Notes under the pieces: generated by a model
The model's database searches: none
What the model saw: the letters and a program-made list of their open reading frames with translations, nothing else
What the model was told of the DNA's origin: nothing
Translations under genes and position numbers: made by a program
From: Oegoconia quadripuncta
Lineage: Eukaryota; Arthropoda; Insecta; Lepidoptera; Autostichidae
Reading direction: 5' to 3'
DNA: 64,000 nt
NCBI GenBank assembly: GCA_949316235.1
Contig: OX438748.1
Span: forward strand, 32,606,836-32,670,835
Shown: positions 30,407-40,957 of the stretch, piece by piece
Layout: the number at the start of each line of letters is the position of its first letter
How positions within the stretch are numbered: position 1 is the stretch's first letter

Positions 30407-30850
30407 ATAAGATTATTCATACATGCTCGTCGGTTTGGGTACTCTTGACTTGGCCTTTCTTTAAGATATCCCCGATTTGATCATGGTACGTTCACCGTGG
30501 TCTTCCCCTACCAACACTACCATCCACATTCGCATAGTACCTGTAACATGTGAGTCAATGATAAAGCTGTGCTGCACATATTAACTCTTTTATAAAGGAT
30601 CACATAGTATATTTATCAAATAGGTCGATCGGAGCCCGCTCTGGAGCGACGGTGCGAGCTCTCTCCCGAATGAATCTCTATTCCCCATTTAAAAGCATTT
30701 CTTTTTAAAACAACGCGCCGTCCACTTCGGCCAGCATCATACCGCACGATCCCAAGCGTTCTCCTTGGACCGTCGCCTCAGTATTCGTACCTATATCTCT
30801 TTCGTTAGTCTTCTTTCCAAACCATCTCAGCATACCCTTTTCAAGCCTTT
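30407..30850 (-). pseudogene. LINE-B fragment interrupted by a 240-bp insert
   Basis: ATTCATACATGCTCGTCGGT, TACTCTTGACTTGGCCTTTC, GTGGTCTTCCCCTACCAAC and CATCCACATTCG match 4015-4130; ATATCTCTTTCGTTAGTCTT and AACCATCTCAGCAT resume at 30789. The material between is foreign. Confidence 0.6.
30542..30780 (+). mobile_element. Possible solo LTR inside LINE-B
   Basis: A 239-bp insert that begins TG (TGTAACATGTGAGTC) and ends CA (CGTCGCCTCA), with a TATA-like TTTATAAAGG near 30591 and a GC-rich second half. The flanking pentamers are GTACC and GTATT, which agree at three of five positions. No second LTR or coding sequence nearby. Orientation is assumed from the TG...CA order and the TATA box. Confidence 0.4.
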
Positions 30851-31189
30851 TACCAGCATAATTTAGGTACATACACACATTCGAAATCCTTTATTTAACC
30901 TCCTTTCTGAGATAGGCGGCGAAAATTTAAACGTTTGTCACCGTGTATAAGCGAATTCGCGTCTTTTGTATCAAGTCCATATTGCAGCAACCTCTGAGTC
31001 AAGCAAGCGGTTAAAAACTTAACTAGTTTCATCTAAATTACAACATCACACCTCCACCAATCAAAGTGATATGCGACAGAGGTCGTTAACGATTTATACA
31101 AAGATTAGTACGTTAGGATCAATTCACATTGGTGGCAAAGCGATGGAAGGCGCACGTGCAGTTTCGTTGCAGAATTTAACATCAGTAAG
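30851..31189. other. Spacer, nothing recognised
   Basis: About 340 bases. Confidence 0.4.
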
Positions 31190-31545
31190 CATTCTATTTG
31201 TACCATTCATTCTGTGGTGTTGGCGAAGAATGGGGAGAATAAACAGGATGGAAAGAAAGAGCAATGAAGAGGTTCTACATATGGTTAATGAGAAGAGAGT
31301 TTAAATGAAATTCATTGAAAACAGAAGGGGAAAGATGTTGGGACATCTGATTACGACACAACAACTTTATCAAGAATATCATTGAAGGAAAGAGAAGGAA
31401 GGAAGAGAGGAAGACCTAGAAGATCATACATGGTATAAGTAAAGGAAAAAGTAAATGCCGTGTCGTATCAGCAAGTCAAGGAAGAGGCGGAATGTAGAGA
31501 AGTGTGGAAAGGACTCCACCGACAAGAGGATAGCTCTTAAATCGA
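31190..31545 (+). pseudogene. LINE-C fragment (RTE-like RT C-terminus)
   Basis: WCWRRMGRINRMERKSNEEV, LHMVNEKRV then a stop, followed in other frames by ENRRGKMLGHL, GRKRGRPRRSYMV-like and RREVWKGLHRQEDSS residues. Second copy of the 26956-27390 family, broken by at least one stop and frameshifts. Confidence 0.7.
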
Positions 31546-31620
31546 AAAGAGAACCATTCTACTGTTTACTATCGCATTCACGTTTATGTGAGACATACTT
31601 ATTAGATAACAATGTAAGTA

Positions 31621-32039
31621 TTTAGGTCCTTACCTATGAAATTGGCGTTTTGTATGAAGAATTTCATTAAGACTGTTTTCTCCATACAAACATTTTTGAA
31701 ATATTTTTGGGAACAGAAAATCCAAATTTAGCTAAACTTTGTGTGTAATAACGGATAACATTAAGTTAAATATAGGCAGTGTTAATTTTTAAAAGTAACC
31801 GCTTTATAAAATTTCTGCGAATCTAAGAAATAATATGGGAAGCTCATGAAAAGAGCTGTGTTCAAGTTTTTTTATTATGTGATTTAGCTCAGACATTAAA
31901 AAATATTTCATATGAAACCTTGAAAATATATTCTATTTTCCAAATAAAAAACAAATTTGGAAATAACTATAGAATCGTAGGAGTTGGTACATTATGATTA
32001 ACGAAGAAAAAAATCTCCAATTTCATAATAAAGACCTAA
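31621..32039 (+). mobile_element. TA-flanked MITE (MITE-1), copy 1
   Basis: Ends TTTAGGTCCTTACCTATGAA and, inverted, TTAGGTCTTTATTATGAAAT. TA on both sides. 419 bp, non-coding. The left internal part GGCGTTTTGTATGAAGAATT, TCTCCATACAAACATTTT is shared by all copies (33510, 34819, 44669). Tc1/mariner-type target site. Confidence 0.8.
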
Positions 32040-32041
32040 TA

Positions 32042-32593
32042 TTTAAAATCCAAATAAAACGACTGCTTATAAAAAGAACTGCCTGGAACCCTACGCTATT
32101 TTGTATTCGACTGACGCCATTTTGGATTTTATACAACAAATTTTATTATATGACACGAAAAACGAATCTAACTTGCACTTCAAAATCGATTATAAGAGGT
32201 AACATAGAAATCTACATACGCTGGAAAAGCATTAATCGCTTTAGATTAACGAAGTTAAGCAAGCGTGAAGAGGTAACAAACATACATACGTACACATTCT
32301 AAGTTATAACAATAGTTGGGATAGGATAAAGTTTTTAATATTGCAGTGTTATGTTCTAGAGACCCTACGCCTCCACTATGAATGGATCTTAAGTGCGATT
32401 TTGTAGATTTACGCTCTCACGTCAAATGTTTGTCGTCGATCGTAAATATCGATCCAGATATAGATCTTGTTAAATAAAACGAGATACAACATAATACAAT
32501 AATGATGTCAAATAGTGTCAGTTTTCTTTTAGTTGTATTGATTATGATACCTTTTGGTATTGCGAAATGATGCAACTTTGAAGAGAACTTTCG
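32042..32593. other. AT-rich spacer
   Basis: A 102-codon plus frame (31994-32302) overlaps the MITE end and lacks motifs; treated as chance. Confidence 0.4.
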
Positions 32594-33170
32594 ACCGGCG
32601 GCGCCGTGACTCAACATAGGGATTACGAATCGCGGGTTCGATCCCCAGCGGCGTACAAAGTGCTCGATTTGGTTGGTGATAGGGCATTTTACATTTCCGC
32701 CTTCTCAAGATTGAGAACAGCCTTGTGACTGGTATCAAGTAAACGTGTTGATTAATAAACCTAACTTGAGACCTGAAAAGCACGTGCATGCTCAAGCAGT
32801 ACTCACTTGAGAGGTGCGCGTATAAACGAAACTCAAGACTATCATTCATTCGCCGCTGAGGCGAATACTTGAGAAGTGATCTCAGCTGAGTAGACCTCAA
32901 GATTGGTTTATAAATTAGCACGGAGCTTGAGATAGCGTCAACTGCTTAAGACGCATCTCGGTTGATACAGCCTCAAGACTTGTATTGAGATTGGTTTATT
33001 AATACGGGTCTAAGTTTGCCGCCAAACAGCAATGTTAATAGCATTGTTGTGTTCTGGTTGTCAGATATAAGATAGCCAGTCCCCCAAATAAGATGGGCTT
33101 TCCGAGTCAGTATGCTGCCACCATCGGCTTCATCTTCACTTAACATCAAATTGAGGTCAATTACATAAAA
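32594..33170 (+). mobile_element. SINE-A copy split by a MITE
   Basis: 5' part 32594-32702 (GGCGCCGTGACTCAAC, CGCGGGTTCGATCCCCAGCG) and 3' part 33009-33170 (CTAAGTTTGCCGCCAAACAG to ATTGAGGTCAATTACATAAA). About 20 bp of SINE sequence is missing at the joint. Confidence 0.75.
32703..33008. mobile_element. MITE nested in SINE-A
   Basis: Built of CTCAAGA/CTTGAG motifs in both directions: TCAAGATTGAGAACAG and AATAAACC near the left end, CAAGACTTGTATTGAG and GGTTTATTAATACGGGT at the right end. Inverted matches such as TTAATAAACC/GGTTTATTAA support a TIR element. Possibly related to the 2050 and 13935 fragments. Confidence 0.5.
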
Positions 33171-33507
33171 ATAATTTATTCAAATTCAACACCGACGACC
33201 CTATCGTATATTTCTTGTTTGTATCAAGTATTTAACTAAGTAATGAAGTAACAAGACTTACTTGCCGTTCGTGTTTGGTCAGCGGATCAACGCACAATAC
33301 GGATAGATGTTAATTAACGGACAAACTGACTTGTTTACATACTTTTTTACAATGGGCCCCTAATATTACATCTTCACCTGGTGTTACACACTGTGTAAAC
33401 ATTACAGGGACATATGTTTAATCAAACAGGTTTTATTTCTACAAATCATATGAAAAGGGCCTATTTTATTATTTTATTTTTATTTGGGACAACAACAGAT
33501 AACATTG
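33171..33507. other. Spacer
   Basis: A minus-strand retroelement tail trace (TATTTTATTTTTATTTGGGA at 33468) and nothing else. Confidence 0.4.
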
Positions 33508-33509
33508 TA

Positions 33510-33828
33510 TTAGGTCCTTACCTATGAAATTGGCGTTTTGTATGAAGAATTTCATTCAGACTCTTTTCTCCATACAAACATTTTTGTTTTTTTTTGGGAA
33601 CGGCAAATTGAAATTTAGCTAAACTTTGTGTGTATTATCGGATAACATTACGTTAAGCATAGGCAGCGTTAATTTTTAAAAGTAACCGCTTTATAAAAGT
33701 TTCAGCGAATCTAAGAAATGATTATTGAGCACATAAAAAGTTCTGTAAAATTTTTTTTTATTATGTGATTTAGCCCAGAAATTAAAAATATTTCATGTGA
33801 AACCTTGAAATTTCCATTTTCCAAATAC
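33510..33828 (+). mobile_element. MITE-1 copy 2, right end missing
   Basis: TTAGGTCCTTACCTATGAAA start with TA before it; runs colinear with copy 1 to TTCCATTTTCCAAATA and then stops. Confidence 0.75.
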
Positions 33829-34815
33829 AGCCAAAATAGTTATCCTCTACTTAAATAATACAGACATTTGTTGTTGATAGAAAGATCTGTGACCAAGCTT
33901 TGTAGAAAGGAAGCTGAAATTTATACAAATAAAGATGAGTATACGGGGTGAAATTTTTAAGTGGGCCTGGATGGCCGAATCCTAAACCATGAGGAATAGC
34001 GAAAAGTACTCAAAGGAACCTCGGGCTCGATTTTGATGAAAACTAAAACAACAGCATTGGATTTTCGAGAAATTAATATTCGTAACCAGGAATCGAACCC
34101 GTTGATTTTGAAAAAAACACACCTGTGTTATTACACCATTCGATAGAGTCGCTAATAAGGAACGAATTCTGGGAAGTAATGACATACGGCAAACTTAAGG
34201 AAAGTTCCAATTTCAAATATTTATTATCTCTTCCCGGTTCAAGTTCACAGTAAAGGAAAAAAATGTGAACATTTCAAATTAGCATGTAAAGTAATGTATT
34301 TTTCCGTATATATTTTAATAATCAGTGATTTCTCTTTCGCTTTCGTTATATATTGCTTTCGTTAATCTAAATTCACTCAATCGTTCTATGTTATATTTAT
34401 CATTTACGTTGCTTACATATGCAATAGTTTGATGAGCTATTCTTTAACTGTACACAAACTTACAGCGAAATCGTAAGTATGCAGAAAATCGCCAAATTAA
34501 ATTAATCACGTGGCGGTGGTGGCGTATATAGATTATAAACATAACAAAGCACATTAGATATTTTCCTCATCCAATTTAGAGTCTGGTAAAAAGTGGACAT
34601 CTAGGCAGAGATATAACGAGCCAGTTTACAGTTCAGTAGGAATCCCAAACGAGTTAAGTAGATGACTCATAGTTATGGTAACGAGGTGCTATCCACAGGG
34701 GCGCTTACGTTAACTTTTATTAGTATTTATTATTATAACTTTAGTAATAAAGGTTGTATAACTCACTGATTTGTTATATGTATAAAGGATATAGAGAAGG
34801 CTGGGCTGACGGTTT
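33829..34815. other. AT-rich spacer
   Basis: About 1 kb. CAGGAATCGAACCCGTTG at 34088 followed by TACACCATTCGATAGAG resembles a minus-strand tRNA-derived head, but no clover-leaf can be drawn. No gene. Confidence 0.35.
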
Positions 34816-34818
34816 CTA

Positions 34819-35239
34819 TTAGGTCCTTACCTATGAAATTGGCGTTTTGTATGAAGAATTTCATTAAGACTGTTTTCTCCATACAAACATTTTAGATTTT
34901 TTTTGAGAACGGCAAATCCAAATTTAGCTAAACTTTGTGTATATTATCGGATAACATTAAGTTAAGTATAGGCAGCGTTAATTTTTAACAGTAACCGCTT
35001 TATAAAAGTTTCAGCGAATCTAAGAAATGATTATGGGAAGCACATGAAAAGAGCTCTGTTCAACATTTTTTTATTAAGTGATTTAGCCCAGAAATTCAAA
35101 AATATTTCATGTGAAACCTTGAAATAATATTCCATTTTCCAAATAAAAAACAAATTTGGATATAGCTTTGAAAATCGCAGGAATTGGTACATATGATTAA
35201 CGAAGAAAAAAAACTCCTATTTCATAGGTAAAGACCCAA
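34819..35239 (+). mobile_element. MITE-1 copy 3, complete
   Basis: Both ends intact (TTAGGTCCTTACCTATGAAA and the inverted TTGGGTCTTTACCTATGAAA), TA at both flanks, 421 bp. Best reference copy. Confidence 0.85.
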
Positions 35240-35241
35240 TA

Positions 35242-35636
35242 TTAGCTGAGATGCTGTTATTAACAATACTAGGAGCATGACTGACGCGACAAACGTTTAT
35301 GTCGCGCGAGATAATATTTGTACTGCTCATTCGTTTGGACGAAATATACAACTATCCCACTTTGACGTCGCGTCGTGCGCGACAAACAATGCCATACGGG
35401 GGCTGGTATTTTGAACTTTCACCGTTGCATTGAAAATTATCATCGGAAACAATTTCACGTTCCAATTGGTTCAATTTATCTGAATTTTTCAATTGCTAAA
35501 GACAGCTGTATTGCTTATTTCATCAAAAAGTTAAATCTCAGGTTCCCGTACTGGGGTTTTTGTTGTTACTCATCAAATTGTCTGCATATCTATGATAGTT
35601 TTCCTTTTAACTTCATTATATATACTATTATCCAAA
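35242..35636. other. Spacer with GCGACA palindromes
   Basis: GACGCGACAAACGTTTATGTCGC at 35283 and GTCGCGTCGTGCGCGAC at 35363 are small hairpins on a CpG-rich background. The 98-codon frame at 35375-35671 runs into SINE-A and is chance. Confidence 0.35.
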
Positions 35637-35897
35637 ACCACCTTCGTGGCTCCAGCGGGGTACATATTTAGCACTCGGTTTGGTTGGTGGTAGGGCATTT
35701 TAAATGGCTGGCTAGCTACCACCTCTGCCGACCAACACCAATGTTAAGCATTGTTGTGTTCTGTTTGTCAGAGATAAGATAACCAGTCCCCTAAATTAAA
35801 TGGGGTTTCCGGGACAGAACGCTTCCACATTCGGCCTCATCTTCACTTAACATCAGATGTGGTTGAGGTCAAATGCTAACCCGTTATCCATAAAAAA
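35637..35897 (+). mobile_element. SINE-A copy with internal deletions
   Basis: ACCACCTTCGTGGCTCCAGC (head fused to the B-box part), TCGGTTTGGTTGGTGGTAGG, AGAGATAAGATAACCAGTCC and TTATCCATAAAAAAG tail. Confidence 0.8.
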
Positions 35898-36430
35898 GTG
35901 AACAACAAAATCATCCTTTACCTAAAATTTTTTTTTCAAGATTTAATTTTATCACTTTGTCGGCGTAATTAATATGACTATTCCCATGTACAATTATAGC
36001 TTTCTATTTTCTTCGTTGATGACTACTAAAAGTTTATCAGGAATACCATGCGGGATAAACCCTCTTAAAATGACTTTGGTTTACTGAGGCCTAAACATGC
36101 CCTTATAACAAATAAAGCTACGGGTTCACCATGTAGGACTAGTAAGCAAAGCACATTGTTTTGTCGGTGCTCTTTCAAAATATAAAACCATACCTATTCA
36201 AGACATAAAAAAAAAATTAACTCCACAAATTTTATTTTACATTCCTGTATGTCCGTTTGTCTAAATAATGGTTATTGCAAATAGACGTATGTGCCTTTGC
36301 AAGTTTCCCACGTTTTGAGCACAATTTACTTAGTTAAGTCTCTTTGTTTCGCTAAGGAATGAGTCAGGTGATTTGTTTTAATCTTATACTTCTCTTAGTC
36401 ATTGACGACGAATATGTTTTGATACTTAAA
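35898..36430. other. AT-rich spacer, nothing recognised
   Basis: About 530 bases. Confidence 0.45.
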
Positions 36431-36436
36431 TTTGTT

Positions 36437-37000
36437 CTCTAATATCTTTATTGTAAACAAAAGTGTGTATAACATAAAATGTGTATGTGTCAGACGTACT
36501 GCTAGGTTAGTATATTTTAGTTATTTCCACAGCTTGATTTCTTACGGTATCTTGCTGTGGGAAAATGCCGCGGATATAAATACAATCTTTGTTTTACGAA
36601 AACGAGCCGTTCGCGCAATTTATCAATTGAGACCTGCAGTGTCACTTAGAGATAGGTTTAAAGTGTATAACATTCTAATATTTTCGTCACAGTACATTTT
36701 TGAAAGTTGAAAAAAAAATAATAGCATCATTTAGGAAAAATAGTGATAAACATGATGTTAATACAAGAAATAAAGATAAAGTTGCAGGTCACATAAGTCG
36801 CCTCCGCAGAGTCAGTAATTCATTAAAAGGGTTATGTATACGCTCTTTCCATAAGTTTATACAAAAATTTCTCTAAATTTAAAGATCCTATAAAACAGAA
36901 ACTACTTAACAAAGCATAGTATAAAATATTAGACTATTTAGATGATAATCATCCCTGGACATATTCCCAATTAATAATGAAATATTTTTATAAAAAATGG
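36437..37000 (+). pseudogene. LINE-A fragment (Jockey/CR1-like RT)
   Basis: VRRTARLVYFSYFHSLISYG then ILLWENAADINTIFVLRKRA, VRAIYQLRPAVSLRDRFKVY and a stop at 36708, then VAGHISRLRRVSNSLKG and a KFKDPIKQKLL-like end. The S.I.YGI..W and LRKRA.R.I.. pattern is the thumb region of Jockey/CR1-type reverse transcriptase. Several stops; dead copy. Confidence 0.65.
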
Positions 37001-37189
37001 AACGTACTGATTGCAATATTTCAACGACCTACAAAAAGTCAGTCGCAATATAGGTGACAAAAGTATTTACGAAATAATCGCCCGATTATCGGTCCCACAA
37101 AAAGTCTGTCGTGGGCGAGCAGCTGAAAGCTTAGTTGAATTTAAAGTTCTATTGCCTACGCGGCTTACTACTTCTATGTCTACAACATG

Positions 37190-37485
37190 TGCTTTACAAA
37201 ACGTAGGCCGCGGGTTTGATTTCCAGTGCAGTACATATTTAGTACTCGGTTTGGTCGGTAGGAGGACATTTTTAAACAACATCTAAGTTTACCTCCAACG
37301 AGCAAGCATTTATCAATAGCATTGTTGTGTTTCGACTATTTGAAATTAGTCTTATTTCCATTTCCCTAAATAAGTCGGGGATCCCAGGTGGGTGCGTGTC
37401 CAGCTTCGGTCTTAAGTTAACTTAACATCAGGTGTGATTGAGGTTAGTTAGGTTCACAACTTAACCAGTTGTGAATAAAAAAGAA
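37190..37485 (+). mobile_element. SINE-A copy, highly diverged
   Basis: CGCGGGTTTGATTTCCAGTG, TACTCGGTTTGGTCGGTAGG, AACATCAGGTGTGATTGAGG and a TTGTGAATAAAAAAG tail, with many changes in the middle. Among the oldest copies. Confidence 0.65.
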
Positions 37486-37767
37486 GACGTATCTAATTTT
37501 ACGAACTATTCCACTGGTTATTTAACTGTTGATAATTACCGTTACCTTCGATTAGCTTCAGACATGGTACGAAACTAATTCAATCAATTAAAGACTAGTC
37601 TTTTTTGCTGCAACATTCGGAATCGATTAGTTATCTGTAGTACAGGCAACTTATCTTATTTCTATATAAATAAATAAATTCCGTAACCGTATCGAAGTGT
37701 GGTGAGCTATTGGAATGTTTAAATTTAAAAATGTATTGATTCAGAAGTAATATGCTATTTCGGCATG
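37486..37767. other. Spacer
   Basis: Nothing recognised. Confidence 0.4.
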
Positions 37768-37965
37768 AGCGTCGGTGGGCCAGCGGTTAAGACGCGGTTT
37801 CCCAATTTGGGAAGTCCGGGTTCGAATCCCAGGCAGGCCATGTTCCTATGAGTTTTTAAAGGACAACAGCACAGATCCATACATCTTTGGGCCAGTTTGT
37901 TGTCACTTCAATTAATAAATATAGTCTTAAACTCTTAGTATCAGACGTGCTAAAAACCTAACACA
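37768..37965 (+). mobile_element. SINE-D copy
   Basis: tRNA-like head GGTGGGCCAGCGGTTAAGAC, CCAATTTGGGAAGTCCGGGT and TCGAATCCCAGGCAGGCC. Acceptor-like GGCC ends pair, but the D-arm is poor. The body (TTTTTAAAGGACAACAGCAC) is not shared with SINE-A, -B or -C. Confidence 0.6.
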
Positions 37966-38152
37966 TATGTTTTTAAAGGACTTTAGAAAAGAACAAAAGA
38001 GGTTTGAAATATGGTTTGGGGAACTTTGAAATTATATACTGGCAACATTAACCACATGCATTCTCACGCATGGAAACAAGATGCTAGGCCAAAGAAAAAT
38101 TGTTTTTTTCTTTTCAGAGTCGTCCGTCGCTCGCTCGCTGTTGCTGTTATCC

Positions 38153-38187
38153 CCATGGACGTAACAGTTTGATTGTTACGTCCATGG
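38153..38187. repeat. Perfect 14-bp hairpin
   Basis: CCATGGACGTAACA and its exact reverse complement, with a 7-base loop GTTTGAT, in a stretch 37966-38455 that otherwise holds nothing recognised. Confidence 0.75.
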
Positions 38188-38459
38188 TTATCCCTACTTA
38201 AATTATAACCTCACAGTCAAAAATGTCAGTTGTCAGTTGTCACTTGTCTATTTTTTTTTTTTTGGAAAGAATTTAGTTTTTGTATAGTTTGTGAGCCAAA
38301 ATGTTTTCTGAGAGCGATAATTTCAAATATTTCTTATAACTATACTAAGGTTCCAAAAATTCTTTTGAATAGCTAAGTTGATAGTCTTTAGTACCGGCTT
38401 TTTTTAGGTGTACCTTTTATTAGGTGACAAAACACTGGCCCAAAAATGCGGATGTCTTT

Positions 38460-38675
38460 TAATTTTTAAGTGCATTTATCCGACTGCTATTAAACGGTGA
38501 AGGAAAACATCGTGAGGAAACCTGCATGCCTGAGAAATAAAAATTCAAAGGCATGTGAAATTCCCAACCCGCATTAGGCCAGCGTGGTGGACTATGGCCT
38601 CATACTTCCTCATTATACGAGGGAAGGTCAATATCCCTGCAGTAGGACATTTACGGGCTGAGATGATGATATTTC
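38460..38675 (+). mobile_element. LINE 3' end, CCTGCATGCC family
   Basis: GTGCATTTATCCGACTGCTA, GTGAGGAAACCTGCATGCC, GCCAGCGTGGTGGACTATGG, ATCCCTGCAGTAGGACAT and the GATGATGAT end. Same family as 9098-9300. Confidence 0.65.
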
Positions 38676-39260
38676 AATGTTTTATAAAGTGTAATTTTTA
38701 CAAATTTTTACAAGAGATTTATAAGTTTTACTCCCGTGTGTCTTTGTATATGTATGTCTGTCTGTGGTTAAATAACATAGCTAACCCGATCTGAATTTTT
38801 ATATTCGAAATAAATAAATTTATTGGAAGCAGGTTTTCTAGCGGTGGTTATTAGATTCAAAAATCCACATCGGTTCTTTTATCAAAAATCGAGATCGGTT
38901 CACCCGTTTAAAAGTTACGGCACCACAGACAGACATCTAACTTCTCATCTAACTTGGCAATATAAACACAGCCTCACTCTGTCATCAACCGATTAGCCAA
39001 TCGATTACAAATCAATCCATAAAGCCCAATCAAATGCCAATTTAATTATTAATAAAATATGTCCCCTAATAAAATTAATTAAAATGAATTATTTATGGTA
39101 TACAATAAACCATGTTGTTGTACGGTTTTGGGTATAATTACGTGGACGGAAGACGATTTGGTAGAATTATATTGCCAATTAGACAGAAATGGTTGCTTCT
39201 GTTGAAATGAAGAGTAGAGTAAATCTAGAAGCATCTTTAATTTTAAAATTCAAGCCATCT
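38676..39260. other. AT-rich spacer
   Basis: About 580 bases, nothing recognised. Confidence 0.45.
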
Positions 39261-39261
39261 T

Positions 39262-39368
39262 ATCTTAATATCTTTATTGTACACAAAATTGTTACAGAAA
39301 TGTGCATTGTATATAAAATGTACAAAGGCGAGCTTAACTCCGATAGAGTTTTCTACCAGAAAACCTTA
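39262..39368 (-). repeat. Retroelement 3' tail, minus strand
   Basis: CTTAATATCTTTATTGTACA, ACAGAAATGTGCATTGTATA and AAAGGCGAGCTTAACTCCGA; almost the same at 43609-43703. Confidence 0.6.
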
Positions 39369-39454
39369 GATATACATAGTGTTTATTAGATTGGGCAGAA
39401 AATAGTGTACACAACAATTGAAAATTACTTTATAAAAAAATAAATAATAACTGG

Positions 39455-39585
39455 GCTTGTATTATAGATACCAGATGGTTGATAAACTACACAAATTCAT
39501 TTCTTTTGTAAATAAATACGTATATGAATGAAAAACATTCATAACTCGGGAACACGTGTCTGGATTCATCATATAAACATATCCC
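39455..39585 (-). mobile_element. SINE-C copy, middle part
   Basis: ACCAGATGGTTGATAAACTA, TTTTGTAAATAAATACGTAT, AAACATTCATAACTCGGGAA and ATTCATCATATAAACATA on the plus strand are the reverse complement of the SINE-C body; head missing. Confidence 0.65.
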
Positions 39586-39765
39586 ATACATTAGCACTTG
39601 GGTTCTCCAAACATTAAGTTTAATGCTTGAAACAATATCCTAGGTTCACCTTTCGAAATATGCAGAAATGCACACGGAACAGGGGTGAACCCATCGCGGT
39701 TAAAACGTGCAAATCTATAGATTTGTGGAAAATCCCTTAGTCGCCTTTTACTTTACTTAATTTAG
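39586..39765 (-). repeat. LINE-J piece
   Basis: Reverse complement of the 3225-3405 family: GCTTGAAACAATATCC, CTTAGTCGCCTTTTAC. Confidence 0.45.
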
Positions 39766-40302
39766 AGTTTGTTTAACTTTTTTCATACAAGTAGAGATGT
39801 CTTGGATACTTCAATTAAAGATCAGGGTAATCATACCTAAACCTTAATTGTCTCTATCCAAGCAATTAGTGAGCTTATTAAAAAAACAAAACAAATTTTT
39901 ACTATTCTAAATTGCTTTAATGCTCTAAGTTAGGGCTCAAGTCATAAAAGCCCACGAAGTTAAGTGCAAGTTGCACTTTGTTTTATAACTATTCATATTC
40001 CTCTGCCTACTCTACGCATTCTACTATTCCCTGACTCACATCTCGTCGCCTCATTATATTTTATTTGTTAAACAACGTGATGGGCCACATAGTCACAGTT
40101 AAGTGAACTAGCAGTAACATAACTAGGTGTAACTAGGACTTTGGATATTAATTTTCAATCGCCTCCGAAGCAGTGGCGTGCATAGCGTTTTGTCTCAGGG
40201 TAGGTAGAATTATAAAATTTGCTATTAGTTGTATATTTTGCTATAAAGCAATGCTCACAACTGTTTAGAATATTATATTTCACATCAGTATGAATCAGCT
40301 GT
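39766..40302. other. Spacer, nothing recognised
   Basis: About 540 bases. Confidence 0.4.
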
Positions 40303-40775
40303 CTTTTATTTATTTATTTATTTTCCATCTTACTACTATCATTACAGGTTTGGTACCTAATTCGATAGTGCGTGCATCCATTAAAAATATATACAATTTA
40401 TTTCCCTTCCCTATAACATATGACTTGTAAGGCTATCCTTGTGAATTCACTCAAGGCGCAACAGAATATGTCTACCTCGTCGGCTATGAGGTTGAGAGTG
40501 CGAAGCGCACGCGTCAACGGAGCCACCTTCAGCAGGTTGGTGCGCGCGCGCGGCACCGCCAGCAGGGCCGGCCGCCTGCGCCGCCGCACCATCTCATTCG
40601 GAACGCAGAATGATATTTGCCGCAATATATCTCCATTATACACCTTCCCTCTTAGTACTTTAAGGACATATGAGGCGAGTGTGAGCTCCCTTCTAATGCA
40701 GTTCGAGGAAAGCTTACAATTTGATAGGGTAGGCACTACCTTTTTGCCTATATAGCGTGCACTGCTCCGAAGCAT
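40303..40775 (-). pseudogene. LINE-G 3' end with (AAAT)n tail
   Basis: The minus frame reads LSSNCIRRELTLASYVLKVL, RGKVYNGDILRQISFCVPN, RRRRRPALLAVPRARTNLLK and PLTRALRTLNLIADEVDIFC, the conserved C-terminal region of a class of insect reverse transcriptases (F.VP......R..LF.VPR.RTN.L..SPL.R.LR.LN). The AATAAATAAATAAATAAA tail is at 40309-40326. The GC-rich patch at 40490-40595 is part of this frame. A plus-strand frame over the same bases is a shadow. Confidence 0.7.
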
Positions 40776-40794
40776 AATGTTTAAAACATTACAC

Positions 40795-40957
40795 TCCTTC
40801 CTTGGTCAGTTGGTTAAAAACCAGAGGTCGTGGGTTCGATTCCCAGCAGGATGTTTAGTACACGGTTCCGGGTAAGTACTCTTCAAACTTCGACCTCGCC
40901 TTCACCTGTAGGTGTGATTGCGGTAAATCGCTAACCTGTCATGCATATAAAAAAAAA
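40795..40957 (+). mobile_element. SINE-A-like copy with large internal deletion
   Basis: GAGGTCGTGGGTTCGATTCC, CAGCAGGATGTTTAGTACAC, CTTCGACCTCGCCTTCACCT and TGTCATGCATATAAAAAAAA. The middle 150 bp is gone. Confidence 0.6.

Noticed and set aside
31994..32302. 102-codon plus frame
   Set aside because: Starts within a MITE end and has no recognisable motif.
34085..34165. Minus-strand tRNA-like sequence (CAGGAATCGAACCCG)
   Set aside because: No clover-leaf could be drawn; probably an old SINE head.
37768..37835. tRNA gene
   Set aside because: Head of a SINE; poor D-arm, partial copy elsewhere.
40420..40755. 111-codon arginine-rich plus-strand frame
   Set aside because: The minus strand over the same bases carries a clear LINE reverse-transcriptase C-terminus; this is its shadow.
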